NCBI RefSeq assembly: GCF_038002965.1
Contig: NZ_JBBOOE010000001.1
Coordinates: forward strand, 4,693,001-4,757,000
Source of the DNA: Robertmurraya sp. FSL R5-0851
GTDB lineage: Bacteria > Bacillota > Bacilli > Bacillales > Cytobacillaceae
Length of the DNA: 64,000 nt
Direction of reading: 5' to 3'
In this document: in pieces, positions 34,311 to 42,851 of the stretch
Layout: each line of letters opens with the position of its first letter
How positions within the stretch are numbered: position 1 is the stretch's first letter
Program-made: the position numbers and the translations under genes
Notes under the pieces: model-generated
The model's database searches: none
What the model saw: only the letters and a program-made list of their open reading frames with translations
What the model was told of the DNA's origin: nothing

Positions 34311-34681
34311 GATGAATCATCTCCTATATATAATTTTTTAACTTCGAATAAATTTTTAGAATTAGCGGGTATTAATGTGAAGTAAAAAAGAGGTTAAATG
34401 CGTTTTGACTCGTGAAGGTAAAATAAGACATAAAAAATAAAAAAGAAAGGTGAGAAGAACGTGTTGCAGAGGAATTTGGGGATAGAGTTATTTTTAGTTT
34501 AAAAGTATTCTAAAATTTTTCAACCAATTTCTCTAAAAATTTCAATAAAATTTGCATCACTTCTATTTCTGCTGATGAAAATTGTATGTTTTAGCCTCCT
34601 CATCCTTAGAGGCATTTGACTTAAAAACTTCATTTTGCTTAAATAAGTTGTCTCGTCCTTACTCACATAACCTCCGACAAC
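34311..34681. other. Intergenic stretch with decayed sequence and one arm of a direct repeat
   Basis: No supportable gene is seen. A ribosome-site-like GAAAGGTGAG with GTG at 34460 opens only 13 codons. Bases 34593-34640 (AGCCTCCTCATCCTTAG then AGGCATTTGACTTAAAAAC) are an imperfect direct repeat of 34910-34959, the sequence covering the 3' end of rlmH. This brackets repeat copy 4. Confidence 0.5.
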
Positions 34682-34882
34682 CAAATAACCGGAGTTTTTC
34701 CGGTTAAATACAGAAAGGAGCTATTTTTAGGGTGTATAAGCGGAGATTTTCCGATTAAGCTGACCAAAATCCCTCATTTTCACGTTTTTTGAGTCAATAG
34801 ACGGAATTTCTCCGTCTATTTAACCAATATTCCAGCCAATTTATAAATTAAGCGGAATTCTTCCGTCTATTAATCAGACTGG
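34682..34882 (+). repeat. Four-hairpin intergenic repeat, copy 4 (identical to copy 3)
   Basis: This copy has the same 201 bases as 33258-33458, at an offset of exactly 1424, followed by further similarity (TATTTAAC) for a few bases. The identity implies recent duplication or gene conversion, since copies 1 and 2 are much diverged. It sits 70 bases downstream of the rlmH stop and is flanked by the imperfect direct repeats at 34593-34640 and 34910-34959. Confidence 0.85.
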
Positions 34883-34952
34883 ATATTTAACCTGAACTTC
34901 TGCTACTGTAGCCTCCCCATCCTTAGGAGAGGCATTTGGTTAAAAACCTCAT

Positions 34953-35432
34953 TTACTTATGATAAGGTTCATTCCTATTAATCCGGTAAGCCCGATACAC
35001 CTGCTCAAGCAGAATCAACCTCATTAATTGATGCGGGAATGTCATTTTAGAAAATGATAACTTTTCATCCGCACGGTTCAGTACATCCTTACTTAAGCCC
35101 AGTGAACCTCCAATTACAAAGGCAATTTTACTTTTTCCATATGTAGCTAACTTATCAATCATATCCGCCAGCTCTTCTGACGATCGTTGCTTTCCTTCAA
35201 TCGCCAGCGCAATGACGTATGTGTCTGGAGAAATTTTTGCTAACAGCCGTTCTCCCTCTTTATTCTTCACCTGCTCCATTTCAATGTCACTTAATTGCTC
35301 TGGAGCTTTTTCATCTGGAAGCTCAATCACTTCGACTTTGGCATATGCCGTTAGTCTTTTCAAATACTCATCGATACCTTGCTTTAAGTATTTCTCTTTA
35401 AGTTTGCCAATTGTTAATAATGAGATATTCAC
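34953..35432 (-). CDS. rlmH: 23S rRNA pseudouridine-1915 N3-methyltransferase
   Basis: This SPOUT-class methyltransferase of 159 aa modifies helix 69 of 23S rRNA on the assembled ribosome. The knot signatures are present: [15 protein letters not shown], the glycine-rich [11 protein letters not shown] and the C-terminal [35 protein letters not shown] region. Length is exactly typical. It is the B. subtilis yydA orthologue and keeps the same neighbour order (htrC, yyzF, rlmH). ATG 35432 follows a GAGGATGAAGTG ribosome-site region. Confidence 0.96.
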   Translation of the reverse strand: MNISLLTIGKLKEKYLKQGIDEYLKRLTAYAKVEVIELPDEKAPEQLSDIEMEQVKNKEGERLLAKISPDTYVIALAIEGKQRSSEELADMIDKLATYGKSKIAFVIGGSLGLSKDVLNRADEKLSFSKMTFPHQLMRLILLEQVYRAYRINRNEPYHK

Positions 35433-35457
35433 ACTTCATCCTCACTTTACGAACAAG

Positions 35458-35801
35458 ATATCCACAGAAGTTATCCACATGTCCACAATTTTCATCCACA
35501 TCTTGTATAGGATCATTTGTTCCCTACCATATATATAGCATCATTTCGACAATATTCACAGGTTGTTGATAACTCATTTCCCTCAACTTTCATTAAGGTT
35601 GGAAATGTCTCAAACTCATCTACGACCGTATCTATGGCAAGATCTACGTGTTCCTCACAGCAATAAATCATGTTATTTCCCTCCTTCAAGATTCTCCAAC
35701 TTCAACAAAATCCTATGTGGATATCTTATATATAGTTTATCCAAAACTTATCCACATTCCTTTCCCATCCTACCAAAACTATCATGAAATTTCTATCCAC
35801 A
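35458..35801. promoter_or_regulatory. DnaA-box cluster around yyzF
   Basis: Two perfect DnaA boxes TTATCCACA (35471-35479 and 35748-35756) are accompanied by one-mismatch boxes at 35458-35466, 35492-35500, 35564-35572 (reverse), 35716-35724 (reverse), 35737-35745 and 35793-35801, with weaker ones at 35479 and 35552. B. subtilis also has a DnaA-bound cluster at yydA (the rlmH gene), so this looks like a conserved DnaA reservoir or regulatory site and not an origin. Confidence 0.7.
35513..35671 (-). CDS. yyzF: CxxH/CxxC small protein
   Basis: This 52-aa protein starts MIYCCEEHVD and carries a CxxH-type motif (C4/C5 to H8) and a late CEYC, a likely metal-binding pair. It matches the small CxxH/CxxC family found next to rlmH in Bacillus (yyzF in B. 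subtilis). GAAGGAGGG lies 7 bases before ATG 35671, and the stop is TGA 35513. The function is unknown. The gene lies inside a DnaA-box cluster, with boxes both up- and downstream and one reverse box within it. Confidence 0.82.
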   Translation of the reverse strand: MIYCCEEHVDLAIDTVVDEFETFPTLMKVEGNELSTTCEYCRNDAIYMVGNK

Positions 35802-35805
35802 AAAA

Positions 35806-35836
35806 AGAAATGCAGACCGTAAGCCTGCATTTCTCT
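35806..35836 (-). terminator. Terminator of htrC
   Basis: On the minus strand GAAATGCAGG / CCTGCATTTC-type pairing around CTTACGGT is followed by TTTTTT, starting a few bases after the htrC stop. Confidence 0.65.
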
Positions 35837-35841
35837 CACAA

Positions 35842-37050
35842 CTATAACGTATTTCCACCCAGCTTTATCGTTGTTTCTTGAAGCTTTCCAGCACGGTAGA
35901 ATTTAATTTTCAGCTGATCTCCGACTTTCTTTTTATTATATAGATGCTTTCTTAAATCAATAACATCCTTAATTGGATCACCGTCCATTTCAACAATCAC
36001 ATCCAAATCTTCTAACCCTGCTTGTTCTGCAGGTGAATTTGGATCCACTGTCATTATTACCACTCCAGATGTTACATCTTCCGGAAGTTTCAGTGTTTCT
36101 TTCTGATGATACGCTGATACTTCATTTACTGATTGAAGTTGAATTCCCATGTAAGGTCGCTTTACTTCACCAAACTCCTCTAGGTCACTAATGATTGGCT
36201 CAGCAGACTTTATTGGAATGGAGAGACCAATTCCCTCAACAGAACTTTGTGCAATCTTCATCGAGTTAATACCAACCACTTGCCCACTAATATTAATTAG
36301 TGCTCCCCCACTATTACCTGGGTTAATCGCCGCATCGGTTTGGAGTACTTCAGCCTGCCAATCAATCGCTCCGTCTTGGTTAATATCAACAGGAATCGCA
36401 CGCTCTAAACCTGATACAATTCCTTGTGTAACAGAGCCTGAAAACGTTGCTCCAAGTGGATTTCCAATGGCGATCACTGGTTCACCAATTTTTAAGGCAT
36501 CAGAATCCCCAAACTCAGCAATGGTTTCAATTTTGCTTCCATCCACTTCAAGTACAGCCAAATCGGTCCAAACATCACTACCTCTTAGCTTGGCTTCAAG
36601 CTTTGTTCCATCAGACAATGTGACCTCAAGCGAGTTTGCCCCTTCTATTACATGATGATTTGTTACAACGTACGCTTTGCCATCCAATTTTTTATAAATA
36701 ACACCTGATCCTGATCCTGCTTCCTGTCTACTCGATTCTGACCAAAAACTTGTCGTTTGAAGGTTTGTAATTCCAACAACCGCATCTCCAGCTTTTTCTA
36801 CTGCCTTTGTTATATCTGTCACTACGTTTAGGCTAACATTTTCTGTCCTAACCGCGTCGTTGTTTGTTGTGCCTTCTTCTACATCCGAGTCTGTTGAATA
36901 TGGAAGAACACCAAAGCCAATTCGAGGCAAAGCAACCACAATAAGAAAAACACCTAAAATGGCTCCAACTAGACTTGCTAAAAAGTATCCTCCTCGATTT
37001 CCTTTTTGTTTTCTGTACCGTGTTTCGTAGTCTTGATCATAATAACCCAC
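35842..37050 (-). CDS. htrC: HtrA-family membrane-anchored serine protease
   Basis: This is a protein quality-control protease of the DegP/HtrA family (402 aa), anchored by one N-terminal membrane segment (about 22-45) with the catalytic part outside. The trypsin-like triad is readable: His in VVTNHHVIEG, Asp in WTDLAVLEVD and Ser in NPGNSGGALIN. A C-terminal PDZ domain (about 300-395, PYMGIQLQSV, DPNSPAEQAGLEDLDVIVEMDG) follows. It corresponds to B. subtilis HtrC (YyxA), the last gene of the wal cluster. Here a long double hairpin separates it from walJ, so it may have its own promoter. Confidence 0.93.
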   Translation of the reverse strand: MGYYDQDYETRYRKQKGNRGGYFLASLVGAILGVFLIVVALPRIGFGVLPYSTDSDVEEGTTNNDAVRTENVSLNVVTDITKAVEKAGDAVVGITNLQTTSFWSESSRQEAGSGSGVIYKKLDGKAYVVTNHHVIEGANSLEVTLSDGTKLEAKLRGSDVWTDLAVLEVDGSKIETIAEFGDSDALKIGEPVIAIGNPLGATFSGSVTQGIVSGLERAIPVDINQDGAIDWQAEVLQTDAAINPGNSGGALINISGQVVGINSMKIAQSSVEGIGLSIPIKSAEPIISDLEEFGEVKRPYMGIQLQSVNEVSAYHQKETLKLPEDVTSGVVIMTVDPNSPAEQAGLEDLDVIVEMDGDPIKDVIDLRKHLYNKKKVGDQLKIKFYRAGKLQETTIKLGGNTL

Positions 37051-37137
37051 GATTCACCAATCCTTTCAAACAATCATGATCTATGTAGTTTGTATCTATA
37101 TATATAATATAATCCCTTCTTGCTTGAGAATAAACCA

Positions 37138-37222
37138 AAAAGGTGACCCGAAAGTGAAGTGACCCCCAAAAGTTAAATTTCTACTCTAACTTTTGGGGTG
37201 CAGTACAAAGTCGGAATCACCT
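37138..37222 (-). terminator. Compound hairpin between walJ and htrC
   Basis: An inner stem CCCCAAAAGTTA / TAACTTTTGGGG with a short loop is enclosed by an outer pair AAAAGGTGA / TCACCTTTTT, overlapping the walJ stop region. On the minus strand the outer arm ends in TTTTT. It probably terminates the walRKHIJ transcript before htrC. Confidence 0.65.
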
Positions 37223-37223
37223 T

Positions 37224-38018
37224 TTATACCGCCGTTAACACAGTTGGAACTTTCGGATCGGTATCGTATAAATCAAATTGCTCTCCAATGATGATGCCCT
37301 TACTTTGAAGTGTTTGCTCAACAGCCATCTTTGCTAGATCCTTCATATTGTTATCCTGACTTAAATGAGCTAGATAAATACGCTTTGTTTGATCACCAGC
37401 TACTTCACTCATCGCAATAGCTGCATCCTCATTCGATACATGTCCAACATCACTTAAAATTCGGCGCTTAATACTCCATGGATACTTTCCCATGCGAAGC
37501 ATTTGAACGTCATGGTTGCTCTCAAAAACAAACACATCTGCGTTATGAATGATTCCCTTCATACGATCGCTAACATAACCTGTATCTGTAATTAAGACGA
37601 GCTTTTTTCCATCCTGATGAAATACATAAAACATGGGTTCAGCCGCATCATGAGACACCCCAAATGATTCAATATCCACTCCACCGAAGCTTTTTACCGT
37701 TTCCATATCAAAAGTAAATTTCTGCTCGACAGGAATTTCCCCAACTAAATGGTTCATAGCCGCCCATGTTTTAGCGTTAGCATAAACAGGAAGATTATAC
37801 TTTCTCGCTAATATTCCGACCCCTTTAATATGATCACTATGCTCATGGGTAACAAAAAGTCCAGACAACTTACTAATATCACGATCAATTTTTTGAAAAA
37901 GTGCTTCCATTTGCTTCCCACTTAGTCCTGCGTCTACTAGGAAGGATTGACCTTCCGATTCTACATAAATCGCATTCCCTGTACTCCCACTCGCTAGGAT
38001 ACTAAAATGCAATGACAT
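37224..38018 (-). CDS. walJ: MBL-fold exonuclease-like protein
   Basis: This metallo-beta-lactamase-fold hydrolase of about 264 aa is encoded with the WalRK system (YycJ). The metal motif is [16 protein letters not shown] (HxHxDH, about 58-63). Further ligands occur in [11 protein letters not shown] and [11 protein letters not shown], and the late STRI-like [10 protein letters not shown] matches the family. It starts at ATG 38018 with GGAG 9 bases upstream; an in-frame GTG at 38027 overlaps the ribosome site. In Bacillus the gene has been linked to DNA repair and to coordination of division with replication. Confidence 0.93.
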   Translation of the reverse strand: MSLHFSILASGSTGNAIYVESEGQSFLVDAGLSGKQMEALFQKIDRDISKLSGLFVTHEHSDHIKGVGILARKYNLPVYANAKTWAAMNHLVGEIPVEQKFTFDMETVKSFGGVDIESFGVSHDAAEPMFYVFHQDGKKLVLITDTGYVSDRMKGIIHNADVFVFESNHDVQMLRMGKYPWSIKRRILSDVGHVSNEDAAIAMSEVAGDQTKRIYLAHLSQDNNMKDLAKMAVEQTLQSKGIIIGEQFDLYDTDPKVPTVLTAV

Positions 38019-38019
38019 A

Positions 38020-38829
38020 CTATTCACTCCAATTATTTTCTTCGTCCTTTAGTTGAATGACTTGTCCTTCAAAGGCATTCACAAATAAATTCTCCCCTCC
38101 GTTTAACACAAAGCGCCACGCAGGTGTTAATACCTGTGAAGAAGTTAAACGAACAAGTGTGTAATAACCAAACTCGACTCTTTCTATCTTTGTTCCATAC
38201 GGTAAATAGCCATTTTCATAAAGTGTTTCTATCGCTTTGATGGGCTGAATAATTCTTTCATCTTCCGACAGCTCCTCGATTTTATCAAGGAGTGTTTGTT
38301 TATAGGAAACTACTTCATTATCGCTATTTAAATAGAACGTGATTTGGCCGCTTGGATTTTTATATAGTAGCTTTTCTTGGTACTGCTGATAGTAAGTAAT
38401 GCTTTTTTCGTTTTCATCTCTTCCCCAGTAACGATACTGGTCACCATTAATGACTGAGCCTTTTAAAAACGCATCTAATTCAGGTGGTTGACCTTTGCTA
38501 CTCACTTTTAGGGGTGTATCTAATTTGGATTCAATGTTTTGATTGTTCCTTATCGTAATGGTTTGACCGCTGAGTGTAGTATCAATAAGCATTTCAACCT
38601 CTTCCTCTGAAAACACCCTCGGTACCGTACTTAAGTACTTGTCCTTTTCAAAGTTTTTTGGAAGATCATTGTATGAGATTTCATCCGCCTTTAATCGGTT
38701 TTCTAAAGAAGGATTGGTCGCATATTCATACTTGGTTGCGGTACGTATCTTTAAGAATTCATTCATAAGATAGATATTTAAAACGAAAAAGGAAAGGATA
38801 AAGATGGTTTTTATTCTACTCCAATCCAT
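38020..38829 (-). CDS. walI: WalK regulator, two-component accessory protein
   Basis: This 269-aa protein has an N-terminal membrane helix (about 7-25, [20 protein letters not shown]) and a long extracytoplasmic domain of the YycI type. It forms a complex with WalH and restrains WalK kinase activity in B. subtilis. The late segments [16 protein letters not shown] and [11 protein letters not shown] agree with the family. It overlaps the walH 3' end by 14 bases and abuts walJ, so it is embedded in the operon. Confidence 0.92.
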   Translation of the reverse strand: MDWSRIKTIFILSFFVLNIYLMNEFLKIRTATKYEYATNPSLENRLKADEISYNDLPKNFEKDKYLSTVPRVFSEEEVEMLIDTTLSGQTITIRNNQNIESKLDTPLKVSSKGQPPELDAFLKGSVINGDQYRYWGRDENEKSITYYQQYQEKLLYKNPSGQITFYLNSDNEVVSYKQTLLDKIEELSEDERIIQPIKAIETLYENGYLPYGTKIERVEFGYYTLVRLTSSQVLTPAWRFVLNGGENLFVNAFEGQVIQLKDEENNWSE

Positions 38830-40135
38830 GCTTTATCCCTCCATCTTCACTGCTGGGCACCATTTTCCACTCATCATTATACTTATAATACCAAGCAGGT
38901 TCTAAAAAAATTACATCCTGGCTATCCTTAGACATGTGATAGCCAATCGTAAGATCCTGAAGAAAATCAAGGTCAAAACCCTCTACATTTGTCAGTTGCT
39001 CTAGCACGTTTGTACCAGATGGCAGAGTGATTTCAGTGGCTTCCACTCTACTTCCTAACATAAAGTTACTTCGATAATACTTATTAATCTCACTAGCATT
39101 CCAGATTTGTAAAATTTCTGATACTCCATTATCGCCAAAAATTGGGTAACCACTTAAATCATATAAACGGAATAAAATCACCTGTTCCGACTGGTCCATT
39201 TCTACATATCGATAATTATCCGTCCAACCCCCATGGCTGTTAATAAAATCAATGCTCTTTTCCAGGAGATTTTCCGACTTCGTGGTTGTTCCACTCTCTA
39301 CATTTTCTGTTTTTAGATAGGAAACCGTATTGGTTTCATAATTGACACTCATCAATGTAGTAGTATCGGTATATTCTTCACCGAAGGAACTATAATTTTT
39401 GGACACTAAATTTGGGTCACTAAACAGAGCATCCCGAAGTTTTTCCGTTTGTATCTTCAAATATAGATATTTATATAAGGCAATTTTTACTGGATCTTTT
39501 CTAAGCATCGTAAAACTTTCCCGGTTAATTGGTTCATAAAGAGCAAACTTTTCATTCGCACTTATGTCCATTAAATAACGTTCTTTAAAGTCGTTAATAT
39601 AAGAGGCTGAAACATAGGCCCGAAGCACTTCTTGTTCTTTCGAGGAAATAAAATATACGACTCCTCCCTCTCTTGTTTCCGGCTCTAAATCAATAACAAT
39701 TCGGTCAAAGTTACTTTTAGGAATATCATTACTAGGTAATTGTAACGCGCTACGATACTCCTTTAAAGGAACAATATCAGGAAAAATAAGTTCTAAAGCA
39801 TTTTTATCATAAATAAACGACGGGATATTTTTCACTAAATCCGAAATATCTTCAAATTCACTAAATCCCCATAAGCTTAATTCTTTCATTGTTTGATCAA
39901 TTTCAAAGGAATCAAATGTACCATAGTGTTTCTCCCCTTGATGGAAAAACAGTCTTTCAGGACGGACAATTTTGCTCAATTCCTTTGTTTCACCAAGCGA
40001 TACCTCTTCAACGGTGTTTCCACTTTCCTTCAAAGTGTCATAATTGGGCTGATATGTCCACAACATCCACGTAAGAAGAATGCTAAAAACGACAAGAATT
40101 AATAGGACGATAGACTTTATCGTTTCATACTTCAT
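38816..40135 (-). CDS. walH: WalK regulator, two-component accessory protein
   Basis: This 439-aa YycH-type protein has an N-terminal membrane anchor (about 6-28, TIKSIVLLILVVFSILLTWMLW) and a large outer domain. Typical segments are RPERLFFHQG, YLKTENVESG and GYPIFGDNGVSEILQIW, with a closing FLEPAWYYKYNDEWKMV that parallels the end of WalI. With WalI it modulates WalK at the septum. The start ATG overlaps the walK stop by 4 bases. Length is normal. Confidence 0.93.
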   Translation of the reverse strand: MKYETIKSIVLLILVVFSILLTWMLWTYQPNYDTLKESGNTVEEVSLGETKELSKIVRPERLFFHQGEKHYGTFDSFEIDQTMKELSLWGFSEFEDISDLVKNIPSFIYDKNALELIFPDIVPLKEYRSALQLPSNDIPKSNFDRIVIDLEPETREGGVVYFISSKEQEVLRAYVSASYINDFKERYLMDISANEKFALYEPINRESFTMLRKDPVKIALYKYLYLKIQTEKLRDALFSDPNLVSKNYSSFGEEYTDTTTLMSVNYETNTVSYLKTENVESGTTTKSENLLEKSIDFINSHGGWTDNYRYVEMDQSEQVILFRLYDLSGYPIFGDNGVSEILQIWNASEINKYYRSNFMLGSRVEATEITLPSGTNVLEQLTNVEGFDLDFLQDLTIGYHMSKDSQDVIFLEPAWYYKYNDEWKMVPSSEDGGIKHGLE

Positions 40136-41970
40136 GTCCAGTCATCCTCCTCATTTCGATCATAAGGGAGGGTGAATGAGACCGTCGTCCCTCTCCCTTC
40201 CACACTTTCGGCCCAAATCTCTCCTCCATGGGCTTCTACCATTTCTTTTGCGATGGCTAGTCCCAGACCTGTCCCACCAAGCTTTCTAGTTCTTGCTTTA
40301 TCCACTCGGTAAAATCGTTCAAAAATCTGCTGAAGATTTTCACTTGGAATGCCCATTCCTTGATCACTAACACTAACTATAATATGATCTTCTCTTTCTT
40401 CCATTTTAAAGGTGATTTTTCCACCCTGTGGGGAATACTTCATGGCATTCGAAATAATATTATCAAGAACTTGTGTAAGCTTATCCTGATCTCCCTCAAC
40501 AAAGGCACCTTGCTCTAATAGTTTTCGTTCAAAAACAGTATTTTCGTCCTTTATAATCTCAAAACGATCAATAATTCGATTAAAGAAATCAACAAAATTA
40601 AGCCATTCCTTCTTTAGTCGATAATCCTTACTATCCATCTTAGAAAGTTGAAGCAAATCATTTACTAAACGTATCATACGTTCTGTTTCTGTTTGCGTAA
40701 CACTTAAAAAGTTTGGAGCGATTTCCTCGTCCTTCCAGGCACCATCTGATAATGCTTCTAAGTAACTTCTCATCGTCGTTAAAGGTGTCCGTAACTCATG
40801 TGACACATTGGCAACAAATTCTCGTCTCTCTAAGTCAATTTTCTCTTGTTCCGTAATATCATGAAGAACCGTTATTAGACCGTTCACAAATCCAGTTTCC
40901 TTTTGAATGACCGAAAAATTCGCCCGTAGAATCAGAGGCTTTGTAGCCGTGCTATAGTCCAAAATAAGTGACTCTTTCTCTACCAGTAAATCTTCAAACG
41001 TATAGTCTTCTTCTAAGCCTAGTAAAGACACAATAGAGCTAGACAGTATTGTTTCACGTGAAACGCTCAAGAGCTTTGCTGCAGGTTCATTAATGAGGAT
41101 TACACGTCCTTTTCGATCGGTAGCTACCACACCATCTGTCATATAGGAAAGAACAGATGTTAACTTTCGACGTTCTCCCTCAGTGGTTGCTTGTGCCTCT
41201 TGCAACTTTTTTGTGAGATTATTGAAAGTAATGGCCAATTGCCCAATCTCATCATATCCGAAAACTTTCACCTTTCGAGAAAAGTTCCCTTTTGCCATTG
41301 CCTGTGCTTGCTTTCGCATATCAGAAATAGGCCTTGTAATTGTTTGTGCAAGTAGAATTCCAAGTACTGCTGTAATCAATAATGCAATACCCGTTCCTGT
41401 GGCAAGAATATTATTAATGGTCTTCATTTGTGAATACACATTTTCTTTTTTCGCTACCAAGTAAATAGCACCAGTCACATCATCATCAGAACGAACGGGT
41501 GTAACTAAAATCCAAATCCGGTTTCCAGTCTGTGGATCTATTTGAGTAACATCTTCCCCTTCATCGGCAGAAGTAGCTATGACTCGTCTAATTAATGTAT
41601 CCGTAGATCTTTGACCTACGATTCCTTGATTATAAGGATCTGATGTGCCAATAATTCTTTGAGTACTTGCCTCAATTAAACGAACCTCTGAAATATCTGT
41701 CGTTTTCAAATCAGACAGTATCTTCTTTACAGCCTCTTCCAGAGTGGGTCCCTCATCATCGGTGTTACGTTCCTTGCCCAATTCTTCCCCTAAGTAATAG
41801 GCTAAAAGATTAACTCTCTCTTCAATAGAGGTTTCAAAATTTCTTAATAAGGTACTTTCAAGCTGCCTGACAAAATAGACACCGATAATTTGCATTGCAA
41901 TTAAAATTAACAATACATAAATCATTACAAACTTAAGATGAATAGATCGAAAGAAACCAACCTTTTTCAT
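40132..41970 (-). CDS. walK: Essential cell-wall sensor histidine kinase
   Basis: This 612-aa kinase of the WalRK system controls peptidoglycan hydrolases. It shows a first membrane segment (about 10-32), an outer PAS-like domain, a second segment (about 182-204), HAMP, a cytoplasmic PAS domain (about 265-370), HisKA with histidine in VANVSHELRTPLTTM, and an ATPase domain with NIISNAMKYSP, DQGMGIP and GTGLGLAIAKE. It lies 7 bases after walR. A parS-like sequence, TGTTTCACGTGAAACG, lies inside the gene at 41050-41065. Confidence 0.97.
   Translation of the reverse strand: MKKVGFFRSIHLKFVMIYVLLILIAMQIIGVYFVRQLESTLLRNFETSIEERVNLLAYYLGEELGKERNTDDEGPTLEEAVKKILSDLKTTDISEVRLIEASTQRIIGTSDPYNQGIVGQRSTDTLIRRVIATSADEGEDVTQIDPQTGNRIWILVTPVRSDDDVTGAIYLVAKKENVYSQMKTINNILATGTGIALLITAVLGILLAQTITRPISDMRKQAQAMAKGNFSRKVKVFGYDEIGQLAITFNNLTKKLQEAQATTEGERRKLTSVLSYMTDGVVATDRKGRVILINEPAAKLLSVSRETILSSSIVSLLGLEEDYTFEDLLVEKESLILDYSTATKPLILRANFSVIQKETGFVNGLITVLHDITEQEKIDLERREFVANVSHELRTPLTTMRSYLEALSDGAWKDEEIAPNFLSVTQTETERMIRLVNDLLQLSKMDSKDYRLKKEWLNFVDFFNRIIDRFEIIKDENTVFERKLLEQGAFVEGDQDKLTQVLDNIISNAMKYSPQGGKITFKMEEREDHIIVSVSDQGMGIPSENLQQIFERFYRVDKARTRKLGGTGLGLAIAKEMVEAHGGEIWAESVEGRGTTVSFTLPYDRNEEDDWT
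41050..41065. promoter_or_regulatory. parS-like site inside walK
   Basis: TGTTTCACGTGAAACG differs from the palindrome TGTTTCACGTGAAACA only at the last base and from the B. subtilis consensus TGTTCCACGTGAAACA at two positions. It keeps the CACGTG core and both GTTT/AAAC arms. Spo0J binding is expected from the sequence. Confidence 0.75.
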
Positions 41971-41977
41971 TTACTGA

Positions 41978-42685
41978 TTACTCCTGTTCAGGATTTCGCA
42001 AATAGTATCCAACCCCTCTTCTTGTCACAATCCATGTAGGGTGACTTGGGTTATCTTCAATTTTTTCACGGAGTCTTCTAACTGTTACATCGACTGTACG
42101 AACATCGCCAAAGTAATCATAGCCCCAAACGGTTTGCAGTAAATGTTCTCTCGTCATCACTTGTCCGATATGCTGAGCTAAGTAGTGAAGTAGTTCAAAC
42201 TCTCTATGAGTAAGCTCGATCATCTCCCCGCGCTTCGATACAATATAAGCATCTGGATGAATCGTCAATGAGCCTAGTTCAATCTCATTTGTCTCATCTT
42301 GTTCCTGCTGACTTATATTCGTTTGATGTCTTCTTAAATTTGCTTTCACACGAGCAATTAATTCTCTTGTACTAAATGGCTTTGTTACATAGTCATCTGC
42401 TCCAAGTTCAAGACCAAGTACCTTATCAATTTCAGAATCCTTAGCTGTTAGCATAATAATAGGCATTTCATATTTTTTACGTACTTCACGACATACTTCC
42501 ATGCCATCTCGTTGAGGAAGCATGATATCTAGTAAGATTAAGTCTGGCATAATTTCTTCTACCATCTTTAATGCCTCGTTACCATCATAGGCACAATATA
42601 CATCATACCCTTCCTTTTTTAAATTAAATTGAAGGATATCAGCAATCGGTTTTTCATCGTCGACAACAAGTATACGTTTTTCCAT
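41978..42685 (-). CDS. walR: Essential cell-wall response regulator
   Basis: This 235-aa OmpR-type regulator has a receiver with D9/D10, phospho-acceptor D53 in LLDIMLP, and [15 protein letters not shown] containing the conserved threonine/lysine. The winged-helix domain ends [15 protein letters not shown] and [11 protein letters not shown]. It activates autolysin genes and represses inhibitors in B. subtilis. It is the first gene of walRKHIJ. AAAGGAGC precedes ATG 42685. The M23 wall hydrolase encoded just upstream is a plausible target. Confidence 0.97.
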   Translation of the reverse strand: MEKRILVVDDEKPIADILQFNLKKEGYDVYCAYDGNEALKMVEEIMPDLILLDIMLPQRDGMEVCREVRKKYEMPIIMLTAKDSEIDKVLGLELGADDYVTKPFSTRELIARVKANLRRHQTNISQQEQDETNEIELGSLTIHPDAYIVSKRGEMIELTHREFELLHYLAQHIGQVMTREHLLQTVWGYDYFGDVRTVDVTVRRLREKIEDNPSHPTWIVTRRGVGYYLRNPEQE

Positions 42686-42820
42686 TTCATAGCTCCTTTT
42701 TTTGGGCTGTCTATTTATTTTATCTTCCGCTATTTTTACTGTTCATAGTCCTTACTTTATCATGATATGCCTATGAATTCACGTTTTTAGAAGGCAAATC
42801 ACTTCATTAAGAAATAGAAA

Positions 42821-42848
42821 ACCTCTAGTTTTCACTAGAGGTATTAAT
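42821..42848 (-). terminator. Terminator of the M23 peptidase gene
   Basis: On the minus strand ACCTCTAGT / ACTAGAGGT with loop GAAA is followed by TTTTC. It lies ten bases after the stop codon and separates this gene from walR. Confidence 0.75.
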
Positions 42849-42851
42849 ATA

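Noticed and set aside
33258..34882. Insertion sequence or CRISPR array
   Set aside because: The repeated elements are about 200 bp, only two are identical, they lack a transposase gene, terminal inverted repeats and regular spacers, and no cas gene is in the window.
35458..35801. DnaA-box cluster as the replication origin
   Set aside because: No dnaA or dnaN gene, and no clear AT-rich unwinding element in a bipartite layout, is present. The rsmG end of the window points to oriC lying beyond base 64000. The site is better seen as an accessory DnaA cluster.
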